Source: Halorientalis marina
GTDB lineage: Archaea; Halobacteriota; Halobacteria; Halobacteriales; Haloarculaceae
Assembly (NCBI RefSeq): GCF_023028345.1
Contig: NZ_CP095488.1
Span: 310,001 to 374,000, forward strand
Direction of reading: 5' to 3'
DNA length: 64,000 nt
Part shown: in pieces, positions 1 through 8,427 of the stretch
How positions within the stretch are numbered: the first letter of the stretch is position 1
How the letters are laid out: every line of letters starts with the position of its first letter
The notes under the pieces: model-generated
Database searches by the model: none
Seen by the model: the letters and a program-made list of their open reading frames with translations, nothing else
Told to the model about the DNA's origin: nothing
Made by a program: the position numbers and the translations under genes

Positions 1-917
1 CTCCCGCCCACGCCCAGCTGTGGCTGGCCACGGCTGTCGAGACCCGCCGCGCCGTGAACGCGGAAGCGCTCGCCAGCGACTGGCGTGAGTCCGACTGCGA
101 GTGGTCGGCCCGTCGTCGCGTCGCCGTGGGCGTTCTCGTAGGTCGGCACGAGTTCGAGTGCGTGGGCCGTGGCAGTCACGTCTGGCCTCGCGGTGACCCG
201 GTAGCTGACGGTCCGGCGTTCGCCGGCCGGCCAGGGACCGAGGTAGCGACTCGCCTGTCCGGCTCCAGTTGGTGAGACGGCCCCATCCAGCGACCGGAGC
301 TGGAGGCGAACGTCACGCGCCGTCTGCTGGCCAGTGTGTTCGACCGTCGCGGCGAACGTGCCCGACTCGCCGGCTCTGAGCGTCGTTCGGGTGTCCACGA
401 CACGGAACCGGACATCGTCACGCTCGACGACCACTTCGACCTCGAAGGTCGCCTCGACCGTGCGCTGGCTCACGGCCCCGATCCGGTCGCTGATGGAACT
501 CGCGTAGGAGTACTCCGCGGTTACGTCGAGGTGGTAGGTGCCGGGATCCGCGTCCGCGTCGACAGTGACGCCGACGTCTGCCGTCACCCGGCCACCGTCG
601 ACGATGCTCCCGAGCAACTGGTCGCCGCCCCGCTCGATCGACAGGGGGGCGTTGCCCGACTCGACAGTCACCGAGACGCCGTTCGCAGTCGTCACTCGCT
701 CTGCGAGGCCGGGGTTCGTCAGCGACACCTGACTGAGCGTGGCGTCGTTCGTCAGCACGAGCGTGAGCGTCGTCTCCTCACCGGGCGCGATCGACCCGTC
801 GGCGAGATTAGCTGCGAGATCCGGTTCACCCCTGACGGCACCCGCTGCCGGGCCGGGCCACGACGCCAGCACGACCATGACGAGGACGACCGCGATTCCG
901 ACTCGAGAGCGCGTCAT
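1..917 (-). CDS. secreted beta-domain protein of ABC exporter locus (partial, runs off left edge)
   Basis: The reading frame starts at ATG 917 and is open to base 1, so the C-terminus lies outside the window (at least 305 residues). Residues 1-27 form a signal peptide (short basic start, then a Val/Leu/Ala-rich stretch ending near AAGAV). The rest is Thr/Val/Asp-rich and looks like repeated immunoglobulin-like beta domains of the NEW3/COG1361 kind, with repeated phrases about gain of disulphide-free strands such as DPGTYHLDV. It lies just downstream of an ABC-2 permease and ATPase on the same strand, a common haloarchaeal arrangement, so it is probably exported by or works with that transporter. 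The family call is inference from composition and context. Confidence 0.7.
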   Translation of the reverse strand, partial: MTRSRVGIAVVLVMVVLASWPGPAAGAVRGEPDLAANLADGSIAPGEETTLTLVLTNDATLSQVSLTNPGLAERVTTANGVSVTVESGNAPLSIERGGDQLLGSIVDGGRVTADVGVTVDADADPGTYHLDVTAEYSYASSISDRIGAVSQRTVEATFEVEVVVERDDVRFRVVDTRTTLRAGESGTFAATVEHTGQQTARDVRLQLRSLDGAVSPTGAGQASRYLGPWPAGERRTVSYRVTARPDVTATAHALELVPTYENAHGDATTGRPLAVGLTPVAGERFRVHGAAGLDSRGQPQLGVGG

Positions 918-999
918 CTGTGCTGACCCTCCTGAGTCGGAGGCGTCGCGGATGGCTGATCACTGTGCAACTGGTCGACGAGGATGGGGCGGACGTACA

Positions 1000-1785
1000 T
1001 CAGATATCTCTCCTGTTGAACCAGACGACGCTGCCCACGACGAGGAGGAGCGCCGCCTCGGCGAGGATGGCAGCCCCGACGAGGTCGTAGGTGCTCTCGA
1101 CGAGGATCTCTGTCGGGTCGTAGTACCGGGTGGGGCTGAGCAACCCCAGCACCTCGTAGTCCGTGTCGATGACGAGGGATTCGATCATGAACAGCCCGAA
1201 CACGGTCGCGATGCCAGCCCGCTGGGCGAGACTCTCGCGCCGGACCAGGACCGAGAAACCGAGTCCGATGCTCGCACAGACGAGCAGGTAGGGGATCGAG
1301 AGTGCGTGAACGGCAACGACGTCCGCGAGTGACACTGGCTCGCCGATGAGCAAGGCGCCCGCGTAGACGATGCCAGCGACGACTGCGTTGATGAAAAGCA
1401 GCGTCGGCACCAGCGCGAGGTACTTCTCGACGACGACGCGGTCACGTGACACGGACGTCGACAGCAGCATGTCCATCCGCCCGCGCTCGACGTCGCCAGC
1501 GACCGTCTCGCCGGCCGTGTACGCGAAGTACAGCCCCAGCAGCAGGACCCAGCCGAACTGGTAGAGTTCGGCCGCGAGAAACCCCTCCAGCGAACCGAGG
1601 GCGTCGACGCCGAACGCCGACTGCATCGCCTCGGGGAGTGCCTCGCCGTACGCCGAGAAGTCCACGTTCGCGATGATGTCAGGTGCGATCGCCAAGAACA
1701 GCCCCGCGTACAGCGACAGCCCGACGGTGATCACGAGCGCCGACAGCACCCGCTTTTCGGTCTCGTAGCGGAGTATCTCAAACAT
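1000..1785 (-). CDS. ABC-2 type transporter permease
   Basis: A 261-residue membrane protein. I take the start MFEILRYETEK (ATG at 1785) rather than an upstream in-frame codon, because the upstream extension is a Ser/Arg-rich shadow and this start overlaps the end of the ATPase gene by 8 bases. About six hydrophobic segments are visible, with the large polar loop after the first. The cytoplasmic stretch following TVAGDVERGRMD is typical of ABC-2 permeases, where a conserved RGR-type motif follows the second helix. It should form a dimeric export channel with the ATPase encoded upstream. The substrate is unknown. Confidence 0.85.
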   Translation of the reverse strand: MFEILRYETEKRVLSALVITVGLSLYAGLFLAIAPDIIANVDFSAYGEALPEAMQSAFGVDALGSLEGFLAAELYQFGWVLLLGLYFAYTAGETVAGDVERGRMDMLLSTSVSRDRVVVEKYLALVPTLLFINAVVAGIVYAGALLIGEPVSLADVVAVHALSIPYLLVCASIGLGFSVLVRRESLAQRAGIATVFGLFMIESLVIDTDYEVLGLLSPTRYYDPTEILVESTYDLVGAAILAEAALLLVVGSVVWFNRRDI

Positions 1786-2728
1786 CGGTCGCCTCCAGCG
1801 ATTCCACGCGATCGCCGCTGTCGTCACCGCCGTAGAAGCGCATGAACACGTCCTCGAGTGGTGCTTCCTCGATCTCGAGATCGAGGATCTGGAACTGTGA
1901 GAGCGTCGAGAGCAGGCTGTTGTAATCACCCGTGTACGTAAAGGAGAGCGTCGTGGCCTGTCCGGCGGCCTCGTGTCGCGGCTGGACGCTCCGGCTCACG
2001 TCGTGGACGCCGTCGAGGTCGAACCCGTCGACGTCTACGGCGTCAGCGAGGCGAACGGTGATGGTCTTCCCACTGCGGTGGAGCAGGGTCTGGATGTCCT
2101 CGAGTTCGACGAGTTTGCCGTCTCGGATGATCCCGACCCGCGAACACACCTTCCGGACCTCGCTCAGGATGTGCGAGGAGAAGAAAAACGTCACACCACG
2201 CTCGCGCTCGCGGTGGATGAACTCGTAGAGTCGTTCCTGTTTCAGCGGGTCGAGCCCCGATGTCGGCTCGTCCATGATGATCAACTCCGGGTCGTGCATG
2301 AACGCGAGGATCAGGGCGAGCATCTGCTTGTTCCCCGTCGAGTACTCGCCGATCGTCCGGTCGAGCGGTGGCGTGAACAACTCCAGTAACTCCTCGCTGC
2401 GCTCGTCACCCCGAAGCGACCCGTAGTACTCCAGCAATCGCCTCCCGGTGACCGTCTCGTCGAGGCCGGGATTGCTGGGTAGATACCCGATGTCGGCACG
2501 TGCCTCCTGCATCGCTCGCTCGTCAGTGATCGAGTGTCCTAGGACCTGCGCGGAGCCGCCAGTCGGTGCCTGGAACCCCATGAGCGCCCGGATCGCGGTC
2601 GTCTTCCCGGCCCCGTTGGGTCCGAGGAACCCGAACACTTCGCCCTGTTCGACACTGAACGTCAAATCCTCGACACCCCGGGTTTCACCGTAGTACTTCG
2701 TCAATCCAGTGGCTTCGATTACACCCAT
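1778..2728 (-). CDS. ABC transporter ATP-binding protein
   Basis: A 316-residue ABC ATPase. It has Walker A GPNGAGKT near residue 40, the Q-loop after it, a signature region degenerate to YSTGNKQ (instead of LSGGQ), Walker B LIIMDEPTSGLDP and an H-loop in FFFSSH. The C-terminal 80 residues match the extension seen in ABC-2 exporters. ATG 2728 was chosen because the protein then begins MGVIEATGLTKYYG, the usual N-terminus; a longer frame upstream has no family features. It is the first gene of a three-gene operon with the permease and the secreted protein. The weak signature motif is normal for this exporter class. Confidence 0.9.
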   Translation of the reverse strand: MGVIEATGLTKYYGETRGVEDLTFSVEQGEVFGFLGPNGAGKTTAIRALMGFQAPTGGSAQVLGHSITDERAMQEARADIGYLPSNPGLDETVTGRRLLEYYGSLRGDERSEELLELFTPPLDRTIGEYSTGNKQMLALILAFMHDPELIIMDEPTSGLDPLKQERLYEFIHRERERGVTFFFSSHILSEVRKVCSRVGIIRDGKLVELEDIQTLLHRSGKTITVRLADAVDVDGFDLDGVHDVSRSVQPRHEAAGQATTLSFTYTGDYNSLLSTLSQFQILDLEIEEAPLEDVFMRFYGGDDSGDRVESLEATDV

Positions 2729-2876
2729 CGGCAGACCCCTGACCCGTAGACGTTCGATTCGTGAACACAAAAGCATTCTATCCGCACAGTCACGAACAAC
2801 ACCGCTCGACGCACACACCAATTCCCACGTGTGTATTTTCCAAAGTGGATCCGACAGCCGGTGTCTATCTGGCGGG

Positions 2877-3431
2877 TCACTCGACCAGCAGTTCCCTGAT
2901 ACCGCCGATCACCAGCCGGTCGAGTGCGTGGGTTACCGAGCCGTAGGCGACGAAAAACAGCAGCACCACGACGAGGTCCGACAGGACGAACGCGCCGGCG
3001 TCCGCCGCGGAGACGACTTCCATCACGCCCACGAGTGACGAAATCGCCGCGTCGGCCGTCCACAGCGCGACGAGGCTGCCGACGAGCACCAGCGTGAGGT
3101 AGCCAAGCGCACGCGTTTCCGAGAGTGTCCGTGGCCGAGATTCGTCTCGACGCACGGCCTCGTGGGTGCCTACACCGATGGCAGCGAGCTGGCGGCGAGC
3201 CTGGTCGACAGCAGTCACGAGGAAGACGAACCAGAGCGCAGCTGCCAGCCCGAACCCGACGACCGACGGCGAGACCGACAGAATGTCGGTGAACGTGGCA
3301 GTGATCGTCGGCGTTGCGCGTTCGACGAGGACGTAGAACAGCGCGTAGCCGAGTACAGCCTCGAGCGGGCCGTACGCGGGGACGTGCTGCCCACCCGAAC
3401 TGTCCGGGCGGGCGTCGGCATAGGCAGTCAT
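2877..3431 (-). CDS. small integral membrane protein, unknown function
   Basis: A 184-residue protein starting MTAYADARPDSSGG (ATG 3431). The track of hydrophobicity shows about four membrane segments: one before ERATPTI, one in VVGFGLAAALWFVF, one in LGYLTLVLVGSLVALW and one in LVVVLLFFVAYG. Charged loops are short. I recognise no family motif. It stands alone between the ABC operon and the bactofilin/MFS pair, all on the same strand, with gaps of about 110-150 bases. No function can be assigned. Confidence 0.7.
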   Translation of the reverse strand: MTAYADARPDSSGGQHVPAYGPLEAVLGYALFYVLVERATPTITATFTDILSVSPSVVGFGLAAALWFVFLVTAVDQARRQLAAIGVGTHEAVRRDESRPRTLSETRALGYLTLVLVGSLVALWTADAAISSLVGVMEVVSAADAGAFVLSDLVVVLLFFVAYGSVTHALDRLVIGGIRELLVE

Positions 3432-3542
3432 ATCTGAAGAGACGCACGCTCGAACTATCAAGGGCGCAGGCGAATCTCAATCGGTGGGAGTGCCCTCCCG
3501 GTTGGCAGGAGAGCAGCAGTCGAAATTTCGGGTCTACAGAGG

Positions 3543-4415
3543 TCACGTCGCCCCAGGTATCTGTGGCGGCTCGAACCGTCGGACGCCGAGGTACGTTATC
3601 AGCACGGCACCGAGACCGACGACGACGAGCAGGAACTGCATCGCGGTCCCGAGATACGGGACCCTGCCGAGCAGGTCGACACCGAGCAGGACCCCGGCGA
3701 CGCCGAAGCCAGTGGCGATGTCGACCCGCTCGACCGGGAGGCGCTGCCCGACGAGGTAGCCGTAGACGAGATAGCCATAGAGGACGAGCAGGAATTCGGC
3801 GACGAGCCCGACGATGCTGAGCGGGAGCAAGACGAGGGTGAACGCCATGTAGACGAACAGGACGAGCATCGTCGTCCCGGCGATGGAGCCGACGACCCCG
3901 CTCACGACCGGGTGATGTGTGACGGCGTCCCCGACAGTCGCAAAGAGCCCGGGCACACGACGGACGAGCAACGCGGCCACGCCGCCGAGAAGGACCATCT
4001 GCATCGCGAGGAATCCAACTGTTGCGAGTGGTGAGCGAGGCTGTGTGTCGACGTCGAGAGTCGTCTGTCGTCCGATGTCGGCACCCGGTGCGACTGAGAG
4101 AGTGCCAGCCACGGTCTGGAGTTCGCCGGTGACGGTCCCTGTCTCTGGTACCGAGAGGTTGCCCGCGAACAGGCGAACGTCGCCCGAGACCCTGCCTGCG
4201 ATTCGCGTGTCACCACCCACGACGAACACCTGTCCGCGAACCGTCGCGTTTTCCGGCACGGTCACGGTCCCCCCGGCGACGACGTAGGCATCGGGCGTGG
4301 TCTCGACGGTCCGCTCGCCGTCGAAGACGATCTCCATCGACGAGGGGTCGACACCGCTGCCTGCGAGGACGAGGAGCACGACCACGAGCAGCGGAAGCGT
4401 CTCGGCGAGACTCAT
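3543..4415 (-). CDS. bactofilin-like polymer-forming membrane protein
   Basis: A 290-residue protein with an N-terminal signal or anchor (MSLAETLPLLVVVLLVLAG). Residues about 25-125 form a beta-helix-type domain with short hexad-like repeats (VVAGGTVTVPENATVRG, VFVVGGDTRIAGRVSGDV), the pattern of bactofilin/polymer-forming proteins (PF04519-like). The C-terminal half holds four or five membrane helices. The ATG at 4415 overlaps the stop of the upstream MFS gene as ATGA, so the two are translationally coupled. Bactofilin domains are normally cytosolic scaffolds; here a leader suggests the beta-helix faces outward, which is inference. Confidence 0.75.
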   Translation of the reverse strand: MSLAETLPLLVVVLLVLAGSGVDPSSMEIVFDGERTVETTPDAYVVAGGTVTVPENATVRGQVFVVGGDTRIAGRVSGDVRLFAGNLSVPETGTVTGELQTVAGTLSVAPGADIGRQTTLDVDTQPRSPLATVGFLAMQMVLLGGVAALLVRRVPGLFATVGDAVTHHPVVSGVVGSIAGTTMLVLFVYMAFTLVLLPLSIVGLVAEFLLVLYGYLVYGYLVGQRLPVERVDIATGFGVAGVLLGVDLLGRVPYLGTAMQFLLVVVGLGAVLITYLGVRRFEPPQIPGAT

Positions 4416-5725
4416 CCCGCCTGTCCCTCCCGTGCGTACCGGAGCACTTGCTTGCCGTAGAGCCCGACGACCAGTCCCACGAACAGCAGGAGTGCGAGTG
4501 CGTTCACGAGGTTGAGATGGGAGAGGAGTCCGACCTCGGTCGCGTCCAAGTATAGCGAGACGGCCGTGCTCAGGAACGTGGCGAGCCAGCCGGCCATCCC
4601 GATGCCGATGGCCGAGTGGGTGCCGATCGTCTCGGCCGTCGAGAGGTCCGGCCAGAGCGCGAAGTTCAGCGTCGTGTAGAAACTCACCGTCAGCGAATAC
4701 AGAAGGGGATTCAGAATCGACGTACCTCCACCTGCCAGTCCGGGAAAGAGCGTCGCCACCCGGAGATCGGTCGTGTAGAGGACGTACGTCAACGAGAAGA
4801 GGGCAAAGACCCACAGGAACAGGCCGTTCCGGTCGAAGTTCACGTACAGGACGCCAGCCATCAGTGCTCCGACAGCGTGGACGACAGCGATAGCCAGCCG
4901 CGTCGAGAGTTCGGGGGACTGCCAGGAACTGAGGACGAGCGCCGGCGTCTCGATGATGCGCAGGAAGCCAAGACTATCGACGAAGAACACGCCGAACATC
5001 AACACGACTGGCGACCAGAACGCGAGGGTTCGGGTTCCCACTGGATTCGGGTGACAGAACCGCCCGGTCCCGAACTGCTCGTGCTGGTCGGCCAACTGGT
5101 CGAGAAGGTCGTTCAGCACGCCGACTCGCTCAGAGACCAGGACGCCGAGGACGACCACGCCGGGAAGCATCGCCGCCGTCAAGAGCTGGCTGAACACGTC
5201 GATCGACCAGTCCAGCGGGTACGCGTTCGCAGCGAAGTACGTGACGGCGGTGATGACAGCTGCGACGTGCCCGCGGTCGGGGACCGGAATCAGGTCGATG
5301 GCGAGGCTGAACGAGACCGGGAAGCCGACCCCCAGCGAGAGCGAGCCGACGACGATCCACGCGCCGAAGGCCGGCACAGAGCGGATGTGCGGTGCGACGA
5401 CAGTCAGGACGAACTGGACGACGACCACCGCAAAGAGCAGTCGGAGCTTCATCGGGAGGTCCGTACTCCAGTCGCGGCGGTCCATCGTCACGCCGGCGAC
5501 GATCGCGGTGACGAACGTCAGCAGTGCGAGGCCGGCCATCCACATCGACACCTGCGCCCTGGTCATCCCGACCAGTCGCACCCCGAGATCGATGAGGCCG
5601 AGCTGGACGAATGTGATGTTGTAGTAGTAGCCGGCGGCCATCAGGACGACGAACAGCACGTACCCGACGACCGTGGCCCACTCACCCCGACGGACGTACT
5701 CAAGGAGTCGCACGTGTGGTTGCAT
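4412..5725 (-). CDS. MFS-like twelve-helix membrane transporter
   Basis: A 437-residue very hydrophobic protein with about twelve membrane segments in two halves separated by a polar loop near residues 215-240 (LLDQLADQHEQFGTG). The first loop carries MTRAQVSMW and the second MDRRDW, close to the MFS loop 2-3 pattern GxxxDRxGRR in degenerate form. It is the first gene of a coupled pair; the bactofilin-like gene follows with a 4-base overlap. The substrate cannot be read from the sequence. The fold could also be an unrelated polytopic family. Confidence 0.7.
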   Translation of the reverse strand: MQPHVRLLEYVRRGEWATVVGYVLFVVLMAAGYYYNITFVQLGLIDLGVRLVGMTRAQVSMWMAGLALLTFVTAIVAGVTMDRRDWSTDLPMKLRLLFAVVVVQFVLTVVAPHIRSVPAFGAWIVVGSLSLGVGFPVSFSLAIDLIPVPDRGHVAAVITAVTYFAANAYPLDWSIDVFSQLLTAAMLPGVVVLGVLVSERVGVLNDLLDQLADQHEQFGTGRFCHPNPVGTRTLAFWSPVVLMFGVFFVDSLGFLRIIETPALVLSSWQSPELSTRLAIAVVHAVGALMAGVLYVNFDRNGLFLWVFALFSLTYVLYTTDLRVATLFPGLAGGGTSILNPLLYSLTVSFYTTLNFALWPDLSTAETIGTHSAIGIGMAGWLATFLSTAVSLYLDATEVGLLSHLNLVNALALLLFVGLVVGLYGKQVLRYAREGQAG

Positions 5726-5767
5726 CGACAGTCCCCGCCCACCGGATTAAATGATACGACGCGCCGG

Positions 5768-6412
5768 TCACCCGGCCAGACTGGCGATGGCGAGTGCCTC
5801 CCGGTAGTTCGCGAGCGCCAGCAGCAGGTAGCCGGCCGCGAGGACCGCCCATTCACGGCGAGTCAGCGACCAGTCACGCGGGGAGCGAACGCGCTCGAAC
5901 TCCTCGCGCCAGCGCGGGCCGGACTGCTGGTGCCACAGCATGGTCTCGCGGGTCGCGACCACGACGGCGACGACGGCGGTAACCTCCAGTGGGCCACTCC
6001 GCTCGACAAGAACAGAGAGCGACGGTACGATCCGCGCACCGCTGCCGACCGCCAGCGACCCGGTTCCCCAGACGATGCCGTACTGCGGAGCCTGGACCAG
6101 TAGCACCACGTAGCCCAGCGGCGTGTTCACCGACCGTAGCGTGTTCGCCCCGATTGCGATCAGCGTGACCCCGACATTCCAGGCGAACAGCGTCAGGAAC
6201 TCCCGCCACACGCTACCCGCATACGGGATCGATGCCGCTGGATTCGAACCGCGGAGGAGGCCGGCCGGGAGCAGGTAGTAACTCCCGACCCAGGCAACAG
6301 TGAACACCGTCGCGACGACGACCCAGAGCGAGACGAACCGGACACGGACATCCTCGTGATTGATCATCCTCCCGATTCGCCGTGCGAGGTTCAGTCGAGC
6401 GAGGGTGGGCAC
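5768..6412 (-). CDS. integral membrane protein, SpoIIM-like
   Basis: A roughly 214-residue protein with four or five membrane helices. The segment around EFLTLFAWNVGVTLIAIG, with an Asn in a hydrophobic helix, resembles the stage II sporulation protein M family, which in archaea has no known sporulation role. I chose GTG 6412 because a TATA-like box lies 25-30 bases upstream, giving a leaderless message; ATG 6367 (MINHEDVRVRF) is the alternative. It is divergent from the membrane protein at 6566. Family assignment is tentative. Confidence 0.6.
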   Translation of the reverse strand: MPTLARLNLARRIGRMINHEDVRVRFVSLWVVVATVFTVAWVGSYYLLPAGLLRGSNPAASIPYAGSVWREFLTLFAWNVGVTLIAIGANTLRSVNTPLGYVVLLVQAPQYGIVWGTGSLAVGSGARIVPSLSVLVERSGPLEVTAVVAVVVATRETMLWHQQSGPRWREEFERVRSPRDWSLTRREWAVLAAGYLLLALANYREALAIASLAG

Positions 6413-6436
6413 GCCAGCGTGTTCTCGGTAACTGCA

Positions 6437-6446
6437 CTTATAGTAG
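6437..6446 (-). promoter_or_regulatory. TATA-like promoter box for the gene starting at 6412
   Basis: On the minus strand this reads CTACTATAAG, a good archaeal TATA element. Its centre lies about 29 bases before GTG 6412, the spacing expected for leaderless haloarchaeal transcripts, and this decides the start choice. Confidence 0.5.
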
Positions 6447-6565
6447 AAGGTGGGTGCCTTGAGTGTGAGACCGTCACGCCTCGGCTCTCCCCACCACGGA
6501 CACACTCTCACCTGATGAGAATCCATCTCTATCTATTTCTCCTTCAGTGACGTCTCTAGAGACGT

Positions 6566-7336
6566 ATGGCTATCAACATCGAATCCGCACTGCGGACAGG
6601 ATTCTCCCGGACCGTCGCCCGGAACGGGTTGCTCCTCGCGGCGATCCTGTTCGTGGTCTCTGCCGTCAACGCGATTGTCGGGTTGGGTATCGCGCGGTGG
6701 GTCTCTGCCCGTGACATCCTTCCCGTGAACGCCCCGTTTCCACCGGAAGTGGGGGCTGCGATATTCGCCGTGCCTCCGGTACTCGGAGGGTTCGTCTCAC
6801 TGGCACTCGGCATCGTGACCATCGTGCTCACCATCGGCGCGATCCGGACCTTCGTCAGCGACGAGACCGAACGCCTCCCGAGTGCGTACTTCACCGAGAA
6901 CATGGTTATACCGGGCCTGAACTTCTTCGTCGGCACCATCGTCTTCGCCATCGTCGTCGCCATCGGCCTCGTCTTCCTGGTCGTCCCAGGGATATTCCTG
7001 CTCGTGACGCTCGCGTTCTGGGCCGTCTTCGTCGCAGTCGACGACCGGAACCTCATCAAGGGAATGCAGAAAAGTTGGGCACTGACCCGTGGTAGCCGCT
7101 TCCAGTTGTTTCTGCTCGGTCTCGCAGTCGTGCTCATCAACATTCTCGTCAGCGTCGTCTTCGGCATCGGCGGGCTGACCGGTGGTCTCGCCGAGGTCCT
7201 CGTGACGGAATTCACTGGCGCGGTGACGACCATCTTCTCGCTCGCCACGCTCGCAGCGGCGTACAACCAGCTGACTGCCGGCGGTTCCCCCGAGAACACG
7301 GTCCAGGCTGAAGAGAGTGGCCACGCGCCAGCGTAG
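6566..7336 (+). CDS. DUF7847-type polytopic membrane protein
   Basis: A 256-residue protein starting MAINIESALRTGFSRT. About six membrane helices are visible, with the segment VFLVVPGIFLLVTLAFW followed by a conserved-looking amphipathic stretch GMQKSWALTRGSRF. That layout (VPGI helix, then a SWxLTRG motif) is shared by YciC/UPF0259-like and haloarchaeal DUF7847 proteins. The tail after residue 240 is polar. It is monocistronic and divergent from the SpoIIM-like gene. Function is unknown; membrane homeostasis is only a guess from relatives. Confidence 0.75.
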   Translation: MAINIESALRTGFSRTVARNGLLLAAILFVVSAVNAIVGLGIARWVSARDILPVNAPFPPEVGAAIFAVPPVLGGFVSLALGIVTIVLTIGAIRTFVSDETERLPSAYFTENMVIPGLNFFVGTIVFAIVVAIGLVFLVVPGIFLLVTLAFWAVFVAVDDRNLIKGMQKSWALTRGSRFQLFLLGLAVVLINILVSVVFGIGGLTGGLAEVLVTEFTGAVTTIFSLATLAAAYNQLTAGGSPENTVQAEESGHAPA

Positions 7337-7805
7337 TGGCGGTGAGAAGCCCCGAATATTTACGTTCTATACAGGCGGGTGGACCGGGGACACAGAACCC
7401 GACGGCACCAGACTCCCTTTCTTGGCTGCTCGGTCACCGCTACGAATCAATCGGCGATTGATTACCTCCCAGTTCTGCGTTGGCTATCGGTGAAGGCACG
7501 AAGATAGTGGCTCGCTGGCTGACTTTGACCGACCGCCAACAAATCCGTTGCTCCGATTAGGTCACAATAGAAATTCGCCGTTTCAGAACCGCTGTGCAAC
7601 GAAACCGGTGGCTCATACCCGTGCAAAACCGAGATGGGCCCTGGCGGGGAACGTCCACAGTTTGCAGGGTTGTGAGCAAACTTTTGACTGGTGAAAAAGG
7701 GCTGAAGCGCCTGGTCAGTGAAGGCACCATCTGGACTCCGTAACGGATGCAAGCCTGAGCGACTGGAAGAAAACACTCTTTGCCCGATTGCTGTAACACA
7801 TTTGT
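7337..7805. other. intergenic stretch without a convincing gene
   Basis: About 470 bases lie between the membrane protein and the RHH antitoxin. Frames here are short or overlap the antitoxin on the other strand and have no recognisable motif or codon bias. No tRNA-like cloverleaf was found by eye. It may be the left flank of the integrated element whose recombinase lies at 8428-9675. Confidence 0.4.
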
Positions 7806-8078
7806 ATGTCGAATACAGATACAGCAAGCAGCGATCCGGAGAAGACGAACATCAACATCCGGCTGACAGAGACGTTTCTCGAGGACATCGACGCAACGTG
7901 GCGAGACGAAGGCTACAACAGCCGCAGTGAATTCATCCGGGATGCCCTGCGCGACGCCGTTCGGCATCCTGACCTGACGCGAGAGAGCTGGAAGGAGATT
8001 GCCGCCGTCGAGCACGCCCGTCGGACCGGCGAGAGCGAGACGTTCTCCCGCGAGGAGATTCTCGACGGCGATGAGTGA
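7806..8078 (+). CDS. ribbon-helix-helix antitoxin
   Basis: A 90-residue protein whose residues 14-55 (INIRLTETFLEDIDATWRDE, then GYNSRSEFIRDALR) form a ribbon-helix-helix DNA-binding domain of the CopG/Arc type, with the beta-strand NINIRL first and SRSEFIRDALRDAV as the second helix. The C-terminal part is the flexible toxin-binding tail. Its stop overlaps the start of a RelE-type toxin remnant (ATGAGTGA). A closely similar antitoxin with an intact toxin lies at 50728-51283. Here the partner is truncated, so this is an orphan antitoxin. Confidence 0.85.
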   Translation: MSNTDTASSDPEKTNINIRLTETFLEDIDATWRDEGYNSRSEFIRDALRDAVRHPDLTRESWKEIAAVEHARRTGESETFSREEILDGDE

Positions 8079-8160
8079 TAACGACTGGACCTGGCAGTTT
8101 CGCAAGCCCGCCAAGCAAACCTACGAAGATCTCGACGACCACGCGCAGGACCGAATCAAC
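8071..8160 (+). pseudogene. truncated RelE-type toxin fragment
   Basis: Thirty residues beginning MSDNDWTWQF and ending HAQDRIN align with the N-terminus of the intact 94-residue toxin at 50999 (MSDEWDWEF, ending AQDRIS). After base 8160 the similarity stops abruptly and the frame runs on into the antisense of a DUF433-like remnant. All of the toxin's C-terminal catalytic half is gone, so it should be inactive. The junction looks like a deletion that fused two convergent genes. Confidence 0.75.
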
Positions 8161-8372
8161 TGCGCGATATCGAGGTCCAGCTGGTCGGCAACGTCGTCGC
8201 GTTCCCACTCACGCTCCCGGACCAGTTCGCCGACCTGGAGGACGCCGACGCGCGTTCCCTCGAGGCGGGGTTCTTCGTGGTGCACGTCGGGCGTCTTCAC
8301 GACTCGGACCGTCGAACTCAGGGTATCGAATCGTACTGCTCCCGATTCAAAGAGTGTGCGGACTACTCTCAA
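8161..8372 (-). pseudogene. truncated DUF433-type antitoxin fragment
   Basis: On the minus strand the frame from about 8372 reads a partial DUF433 domain: KTPDVHHEEPRLEGTRVGV, then GELVREREWERDDVADQLDL. This is the family's first strand, the G(T/K)RV turn and the helix of the AbrB/VapB-like DUF433 proteins. The frame loses the family pattern at DIAQ, base 8160, exactly where the RelE fragment on the other strand ends. No good ATG is present; GTG codons near 8310 could start it. It is a broken gene, probably once paired with a PIN toxin. Confidence 0.55.
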
Positions 8373-8427
8373 GAAGGGAACTAACGATAGGACCGACGAA
8401 ACAAAGAAATCGCACTTGCAACAACCG

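Noticed and set aside
336-1332. Long plus-strand frames of 190-200 residues near the left edge
   Set aside because: They are antisense to the secreted protein and the ABC permease, have Arg/Asp-rich shadow composition and no motif.
4616-6103. A 495-residue plus-strand frame over the MFS-like gene
   Set aside because: Its Arg/Asp/Glu/His composition without hydrophobic core is the typical mirror of a GC-rich membrane protein gene on the other strand, which has clear helices.
6556-7324. Long minus frames over the DUF7847-type gene
   Set aside because: Antisense shadows; the plus frame encodes a coherent membrane protein with a good start.
7337-7805. A tRNA as integration site for the recombinase
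   Set aside because: No cloverleaf or T-arm sequence such as GTTCRANNC in the right setting could be found by eye in the flank.
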